A DNA stretch of 64,000 nucleotides from Paenisporosarcina sp049671445 (GTDB lineage: Bacteria; Bacillota; Bacilli; Bacillales_A; Planococcaceae), in assembly GCF_049671445.1 (NCBI RefSeq), contig NZ_JBATUX010000064.1, positions 87,437 to 151,436 on the forward strand, read 5' to 3'. The translations under genes and the position numbers were made by a program. Below the pieces are notes generated by a model. It made no database searches. It worked only from the letters and a program-made list of their open reading frames with translations, and was not told the DNA's origin. Below are positions 59,558-64,000 of this stretch, piece after piece; within the stretch, counting starts at the first letter, position 1; each line of letters begins with the position of its first letter.

Positions 59558-60540
59558 TGGCAGTTATGTCTTATATTGACGCGATTACACTCGCAATGAA
59601 AGAAGAGATGGAACGTGATGAAAACGTCTTTGTTCTTGGTGAAGACGTAGGCCGTAAAGGTGGCGTATTCAAAGCTACTCAAGGATTATACGATCAATTT
59701 GGTGAAGACCGCGTAATGGATACGCCTTTAGCAGAATCTGCTATTGCTGGTGTTGGTATCGGTGCAGCAATGTATGGAATGCGTCCGATTGCAGAAATGC
59801 AATTCGCTGATTTCATCATGCCAGCCGTGAACCAAATCATTTCTGAAGCTGCTCGTATTCGTTACCGTTCAAATAATGACTGGTCTTGTCCTATCGTTTT
59901 CCGTGCACCTTTTGGTGGAGGAATTCATGGCGCGCTTTATCATTCACAATCAGTTGAAGCCATTTTCGCTAACCAACCAGGTTTGAAAATTGTCATTCCA
60001 TCAACACCTTACGATGCAAAAGGATTATTGAAAGCTGCTATTCGTGATGACGATCCAGTTATGTTCTTCGAGCACAAACGTGCGTACCGTTTAATCAAAG
60101 GTGAAGTGCCTGAAGAGGATTACACAATTGAAATCGGTAAAGCGGACGTTAAACGTGAAGGCGAAGACATTACAGTAATCACTTACGGTCTTGCTGTCCA
60201 CTTTGCACTTCAAGCTGCTGAACGTTTAGAGCAAGATGGTATTTCTGCACATATTCTTGATTTGCGTACAATTTATCCATTAGATAAAGAAGCAATTATT
60301 GAAGCTGCTTCGAAAACAGGAAAAGTACTTCTTGTTACGGAAGATAATATGGAAGGTAGCATCATGGGTGAAGTTGCAGCGATTATTGCTGAAAACTGCT
60401 TGTTTGATCTAGATGCTCCTATTAAACGTTTAGCTGGTCCAGACATTCCAGCAATGCCATATGCACCAACAATGGAAAAATTCTTCATGATTAATCCAGA
60501 TAAAGTCGAAAAAGCTATGCGTGAATTAGCTGAATTTTAA
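59557..60540 (+). CDS. bkdAB: Branched-chain 2-oxoacid dehydrogenase E1 beta
   Basis: 327 residues, transketolase-like beta subunit. Conserved stretches: FVLGEDVGRKGGVFKAT, DTPLAESAIAGVGIGAAMYGMRPI, APFGGGIHGALYHSQSVEA and LRTIYPLDKEAI. Forms the alpha2beta2 E1 with BkdAA. TAATG overlap with bkdAA and RBS GGGGGGA support coupled translation. Confidence 0.96.
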   Translation: MAVMSYIDAITLAMKEEMERDENVFVLGEDVGRKGGVFKATQGLYDQFGEDRVMDTPLAESAIAGVGIGAAMYGMRPIAEMQFADFIMPAVNQIISEAARIRYRSNNDWSCPIVFRAPFGGGIHGALYHSQSVEAIFANQPGLKIVIPSTPYDAKGLLKAAIRDDDPVMFFEHKRAYRLIKGEVPEEDYTIEIGKADVKREGEDITVITYGLAVHFALQAAERLEQDGISAHILDLRTIYPLDKEAIIEAASKTGKVLLVTEDNMEGSIMGEVAAIIAENCLFDLDAPIKRLAGPDIPAMPYAPTMEKFFMINPDKVEKAMRELAEF

Positions 60541-60560
60541 CCTGAAAGGAGGAGTTACAA

Positions 60561-61877
60561 TTGGCAATCGAACAAATTAAAATGCCCCAGCTCGGTGAAT
60601 CCGTAACAGAAGGAACAATCGAAAAATGGTTGGTTCAACCGGGTGACAAAGTGAATAAATATGATTCACTTGCTGAAGTGAATACAGATAAAGTAACTGC
60701 TGAAATTCCTTCTTCATTTACAGGTGTAATCAAAGAACTGATCGCTACTGAAGGAGAAACTTTAGAAGTTGGTGCAGTTGTTTGTACAATCGAGACAGAA
60801 GGTGGCGGTTCTACTGAAGAATCGACATCTCAAGATACTCCTGCAGAAAAAGAAACAGCTGCAGAAATGCCTGCTGCTGAATCTAAAAAGGCTGCAGCTC
60901 CGGCTCCAGTTCGTGAAAAAGGGGCGAAAGCTCGTTATTCACCAGCAGTATTGAAAATCGCACAAGAAAACGATATTGATTTATCTCTTGTAGATGGTTC
61001 TGGTAATGAGGGACGTATTACACGTAAAGATTTATTAGCCATTATTGAAAGCGGGAATATCCCAACTGCTAAAGCTGAACAAGCTGCTCCTAAAGCAGAA
61101 ACTGCTGCTCCTGCTCAAAACACAGCTCCAGCTGCTAAATCAGCTACTGCACCAGTAAATGTACCAGTTGCTGTGGGTGATATTGAAATTCCTGTAACAG
61201 GAATTCGTAAAGCCATCGCTGCCAACATGTTACGTAGTAAACATGAAGCACCACATGCTTGGACAATGATTGAAGTAGACGTAACAAATCTTGTTCAATA
61301 CCGTGATAGCATCAAAAATGAATTCAAGAAAAAAGAAGGCTTCAATGTGACTTATTTCGCATTCTTCGTTAAAGCTGTTTCTCAAGCTTTAAAAGAATTC
61401 CCAATGATGAACTCAATGTGGGCTGGCGATAAAATCGTACAGAAAAAAGACATTAATATCTCTATCGCAGTTGCGACAGAAGATGCATTGTATGTCCCTG
61501 TTATCCGAAATGCTGATGAAAAAACAATTAAAGGCATTGGTCGTGAAATTAATGAACTTGCAGGCAAAGTACGTGCAGGTAAATTGAAATCTGACGAAAT
61601 GCAAGGTGGTACTTTCACAGTAAATAACACGGGATCATTTGGTTCTATCCAATCAATGGGGATTATCAATTATCCACAAGCGGCGATTTTACAAGTAGAA
61701 TCGATTGTTAAACGTCCAGTAATTATGGATGGTGGAATGATTGCTGCTCGTAGTATGGTTAATTTATGTTTATCTCTAGATCACCGCGTATTAGACGGTC
61801 TTGTATGTGGCCGCTTCTTAGCTCGAGTGAAAGAAATCTTAGAAAACATGACAAAAGAAAATACATCAGTTTACTAA
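60561..61877 (+). CDS. bkdB: Branched-chain 2-oxoacid dehydrogenase E2 (lipoyl acyltransferase)
   Basis: 438 residues. N-terminal lipoyl domain with lipoylated Lys in EVNTDKVTAEI, an Ala/Pro/Glu-rich linker, a peripheral-subunit-binding domain (YSPAVLKIAQENDIDLSLVDGSGNEGRITRKD), a second Ala-rich linker, and the C-terminal acyltransferase with catalytic motif LDHRVLDG. TTG start at 60561, set by RBS AAAGGAGGAG. Lipoylation depends on the LipM pathway found at 27 kb. Confidence 0.96.
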   Translation: MAIEQIKMPQLGESVTEGTIEKWLVQPGDKVNKYDSLAEVNTDKVTAEIPSSFTGVIKELIATEGETLEVGAVVCTIETEGGGSTEESTSQDTPAEKETAAEMPAAESKKAAAPAPVREKGAKARYSPAVLKIAQENDIDLSLVDGSGNEGRITRKDLLAIIESGNIPTAKAEQAAPKAETAAPAQNTAPAAKSATAPVNVPVAVGDIEIPVTGIRKAIAANMLRSKHEAPHAWTMIEVDVTNLVQYRDSIKNEFKKKEGFNVTYFAFFVKAVSQALKEFPMMNSMWAGDKIVQKKDINISIAVATEDALYVPVIRNADEKTIKGIGREINELAGKVRAGKLKSDEMQGGTFTVNNTGSFGSIQSMGIINYPQAAILQVESIVKRPVIMDGGMIAARSMVNLCLSLDHRVLDGLVCGRFLARVKEILENMTKENTSVY

Positions 61878-61887
61878 GTAAAGTGTA

Positions 61888-61979
61888 AAGCGCAATCAGC
61901 TCGACATCGGTGCTGGAAGGTTCGATGCGAAAGCATGCTTTCGCATGAGGACATAAAGCTAAAATGTGTGATGGCGCTT
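61888..61979 (+). repeat. Palindromic structured element after bkdB
   Basis: A ~92-nt sequence closed by AAGCGC (61888-61893) / GCGCTT (61974-61979). It contains a perfect 22-bp palindrome (arms ATGCGAAAGCA, 61925-61946) and AGCT / AGCT pairing. It lies before the terminator. It looks like a REP-type or RNA-stability element; no similar copy was found elsewhere in the window. Confidence 0.4.
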
Positions 61980-61996
61980 GAAACTAAACATAAATC

Positions 61997-62036
61997 AAAA
62001 AGCCCGATGCCGAAACTCTCGGACATCGGGCTTTTT
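61997..62036 (+). terminator. bkd operon terminator
   Basis: Stem AAAAAGCCCGATG / CATCGGGCTTTTT with inner CCGA / TCGG pairing and a T-run. Confidence 0.93.
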
Positions 62037-62113
62037 GTACTTTTAACAAATCCATTTGTCAGTTAGACTAGAAGTATGCAACAGATTTGAAGGAGGGAAG
62101 CGCAAGCGACCAC

Positions 62114-63769
62114 ATGACAATCGAACAAATGAAGAATACGACATTCCCCAAAGCGAGTTTTGATGAGTGGAAAGATGCAGCAGTTCGAACATTAAAAGAT
62201 AAACCGTTTGAGCAACTGATTACGCCTACTTTCGAAGGAATTGACCTTCAGCCTTTATATACGTCTGAACATTTACATAACACTTTAAATTACTCTGAAA
62301 TAGTATCGCACGCCAAACAAGATGGAAACTGGCTAATTGCACAAGCAACGGCTAGCAATTCTGCTTCTGAGTTTTTACATAAAACTAAAGAACAGTTGGA
62401 ACGTGGCAATGACATGATTGTTTATGTTGCAAGTTCTTCTCCATGGACATGGTCAGAAGAAGAACATAATGAATTAGCAAGCTTATTAAAAATACATCCG
62501 TTTTATTTATCATTGTCTACATCTGACGATGAAATCATCGGTGTCTTTGAGCTCCTTACTAAGCAAGAGCTTACGGAGTTAAAAGGCTACATAAATGGCG
62601 TTTCTTCGTCATCCTTAAAAACGATGGTTACTACGAATGATATCCATCATGCAGGTGGTACAGCAGTACATGAATTAGCATTTGCTTTAGTGAAAATGTC
62701 AAAACTAGCTGACAAGCAAAGTGATTTCACAAGTAAAGTAGCTGTTCAATTTGCAGTTGATACGAACTTCTTTATGGAAATTAGTAAATTACGTGCTTTT
62801 CGCGTTTTATGGAAAGCGTTTTCAACTGCCTATAAAGTGGAACCTACAGCTATTCAAGTGTTAGCTGAAACTTCACTACGCTCTTATTCAAAATTAGATT
62901 CAACAGTTAATTTACTGCGCGCAGGTAACTCGGCTTTTTCTGCAGTCCTCGGTGGTGCGGATATGATTACTGTTCACCCGCACGATGTATTAACTGGTAG
63001 CTCTCCATCATCTGAACGAATTGCACGCAATGTCCAATTAGTTATTCGAGAAGAAACGATGGTTAATAAAATGATAGATGTTGCTGCGGGATCTTATTAT
63101 GTCGAAACCTTAACGGCAGATCTTGTTCGTCAATCGTGGGCTTTATTTTTACAAGTAATAGACATGACGCCAGAACTTCAAGAAAGCTATTTAATGGAAC
63201 TGGCACATGATGTTCAGTCTTCTCGTATAGAAATTCTAGCTAAGCGCAAAGCGTCTTTAATTGGAACAAATATGTATGCCAATCCGAATGATACAGTATT
63301 AGATACAGTTTCAAATAGTAATACTGAACGACTAGCTATGCCATTTGAACTACTACGTACACATTTTGAAGAAAATCCTCTAAAAGCGGCAGTAGTTTCT
63401 TTTGGAGTGTTGAAAGATGTAAAACCAAGAGCTGACTTTGTTCAAGTGTTTTTGCAAGCAGGTGGATTAAATCCTGAAATGAGTCCTGTTTTTACCGAAG
63501 TAACTGACGCTTGGCACTGGGTAAAATCAAACAATGTCGACTATGTTGTAGTAGCTGCAAAAGATGAACTAACTAAAGAGATTTTGCCTAACTTCTTACA
63601 ACACACTAAAAACCACATGATTATCGATGTTGCAGGAAAATTTGCTGAAGAAAAGCAATGGTTAGAACTAGGTTTAAACGGTACGATTTTTGCAGGACAA
63701 GATGTAATTAAAAAAATGCAACAATTGATTCAGGTTAAAAAGGAAGGGGTGTCGGGATATGAAGCCTAA
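62114..63769 (+). CDS. mutA: Methylmalonyl-CoA mutase small (beta) subunit
   Basis: 552 residues from ATG 62114, the non-catalytic small subunit of methylmalonyl-CoA mutase. Barrel features typical of the family are seen: a TIM-barrel-like region with HAGGTAVHELAFALVKMSKLAD, SLRSYSKLDSTVNLLRAGNSAFSAVLGGADMITVHPHD, then a C-terminal cobalamin-domain-like part lacking the DxHxxG of the large subunit. RBS GAAGGAGGG lies 17 nt upstream, an unusually long spacing, so the start is uncertain. It overlaps mutB by 11 nt. Converts (R)-methylmalonyl-CoA to succinyl-CoA with MutB, taking propionyl-CoA from Val/Ile breakdown into the TCA cycle. Confidence 0.9.
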   Translation: MTIEQMKNTTFPKASFDEWKDAAVRTLKDKPFEQLITPTFEGIDLQPLYTSEHLHNTLNYSEIVSHAKQDGNWLIAQATASNSASEFLHKTKEQLERGNDMIVYVASSSPWTWSEEEHNELASLLKIHPFYLSLSTSDDEIIGVFELLTKQELTELKGYINGVSSSSLKTMVTTNDIHHAGGTAVHELAFALVKMSKLADKQSDFTSKVAVQFAVDTNFFMEISKLRAFRVLWKAFSTAYKVEPTAIQVLAETSLRSYSKLDSTVNLLRAGNSAFSAVLGGADMITVHPHDVLTGSSPSSERIARNVQLVIREETMVNKMIDVAAGSYYVETLTADLVRQSWALFLQVIDMTPELQESYLMELAHDVQSSRIEILAKRKASLIGTNMYANPNDTVLDTVSNSNTERLAMPFELLRTHFEENPLKAAVVSFGVLKDVKPRADFVQVFLQAGGLNPEMSPVFTEVTDAWHWVKSNNVDYVVVAAKDELTKEILPNFLQHTKNHMIIDVAGKFAEEKQWLELGLNGTIFAGQDVIKKMQQLIQVKKEGVSGYEA

Positions 63770-64000
63770 CTTTAAAGCGGTTGAATTAGAAAAGATTGTT
63801 TCACAACAAAAGACTTCGTCAACTACTGATCATTCCTTCCTAACAAATGAAGGTATACGTCTAAATTCAAGATATGCGAAGGATGATGTTGCAACACTTG
63901 AGCATTTGTCAGATTTCCCTGGAATTGCGCCACATACTCGTGGACCATATCCTACTATGTATGTATCGCGCCCTTGGACAGTTCGCCAATATGCCGGTTT
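63759..64000 (+). CDS. mutB: Methylmalonyl-CoA mutase large (alpha) subunit, N-terminal part
   Basis: Starts at ATG 63759 inside the end of mutA, behind RBS AAAGGAAGGGG, and runs off the right edge. The ~80 visible residues end in GIAPHTRGPYPTMYVSRPWTVRQYAGF, the highly conserved N-terminal substrate-binding segment of methylmalonyl-CoA mutase alpha. The cobalamin-binding C-terminal domain lies outside the window. Confidence 0.93.
   Translation, partial: MKPNFKAVELEKIVSQQKTSSTTDHSFLTNEGIRLNSRYAKDDVATLEHLSDFPGIAPHTRGPYPTMYVSRPWTVRQYAG

Noticed and set aside
1..64000. CRISPR arrays, tRNA, rRNA, prophage, toxin-antitoxin or restriction systems
   Set aside because: No regular repeat-spacer pattern, no cloverleaf-like sequences and no such protein families were found in the window.

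Overview
The window is AT-rich chromosomal DNA from a low-GC Gram-positive bacterium of the order Bacillales. Gene order follows the Bacillus subtilis sodA - pst - yqg - comG - gcv - yqh - spoIIIA - accBC - xse - dxs - ahrC - recN - spoIVB - spo0A - bkd segment almost gene for gene. The extra cobalamin enzymes (class II ribonucleotide reductase, methylmalonyl-CoA mutase) and the reduced spoIIIA operon make a Planococcaceae-type organism plausible, but that family call is inference. No rRNA, tRNA, prophage or CRISPR is visible.

Layout. 1-9 kb: end of a Na+/phosphate symporter, a DUF456 protein, sodA, pbpA, and the phosphate operon pstS-C-A-B-phoU behind four tandem Pho boxes. 9-15.6 kb: rpmG, yqgN, yqgQ, LTA synthase, lipoprotein YqgU, two small membrane proteins on the minus strand, YqgX and the Spx-like regulator MgsR. 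15.6-20 kb: competence pseudopilus operon comGA-GG behind a K-box candidate, then aroK. 20-24.4 kb: tandem glycine riboswitch and gcvT-gcvPA-gcvPB. 24.4-25.4 kb: the only sizeable accessory-looking stretch, with a MITE-like element, a decayed ORF and an unrecognised structured RNA candidate. 25.4-33.7 kb: AAA ATPase, yqhL, lipM, cobalamin-dependent nrdJ with a tandem NrdR-box candidate, yqhR, aroQ, papA, efp. 33.8-36.5 kb: a shortened spoIIIA operon. 36.7-48.1 kb: accBC, yqhY, nusB, folD, xseAB, ispA, dxs, yqxC, ahrC, recN. 48.2-51.5 kb: spoIVB, spo0A, yqiK, yqzF. 51.6-64 kb: BkdR and the sigma-54-type branched-chain catabolic operon ptb-bcd-buk-lpdV-bkdAA-bkdAB-bkdB, followed by mutA and the start of mutB.

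How the genes fit together. LipM supplies octanoyl groups for lipoylation of GcvH (not in the window), which serves the glycine cleavage genes here, and ultimately of BkdB. BkdR, the -24/-12 promoter and the bkd operon convert Val/Ile/Leu to branched acyl-CoAs. Propionyl-CoA from Val/Ile can enter the TCA cycle through MutAB, which like NrdJ needs cobalamin. The phosphate genes are a PhoP-type regulon.

Most notable. The spoIIIA operon lacks spoIIIAA and spoIIIAB, encodes a SpoIIIAE without its N-terminal region, a SpoIIIAF cut to its two membrane helices (54 aa) and a short SpoIIIAG, yet spo0A keeps a sigma-H-like promoter with three 0A boxes and spoIVB keeps its catalytic residues. This is either a minimal version of the A-Q feeding-tube complex or an early stage of sporulation loss. 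Other items to check are the structured RNA at about 25.09-25.27 kb, the K-box embedded in a 15-bp inverted repeat, the NrdR pair spaced exactly 31 bp, and the possible pseudoknot leader of buk.
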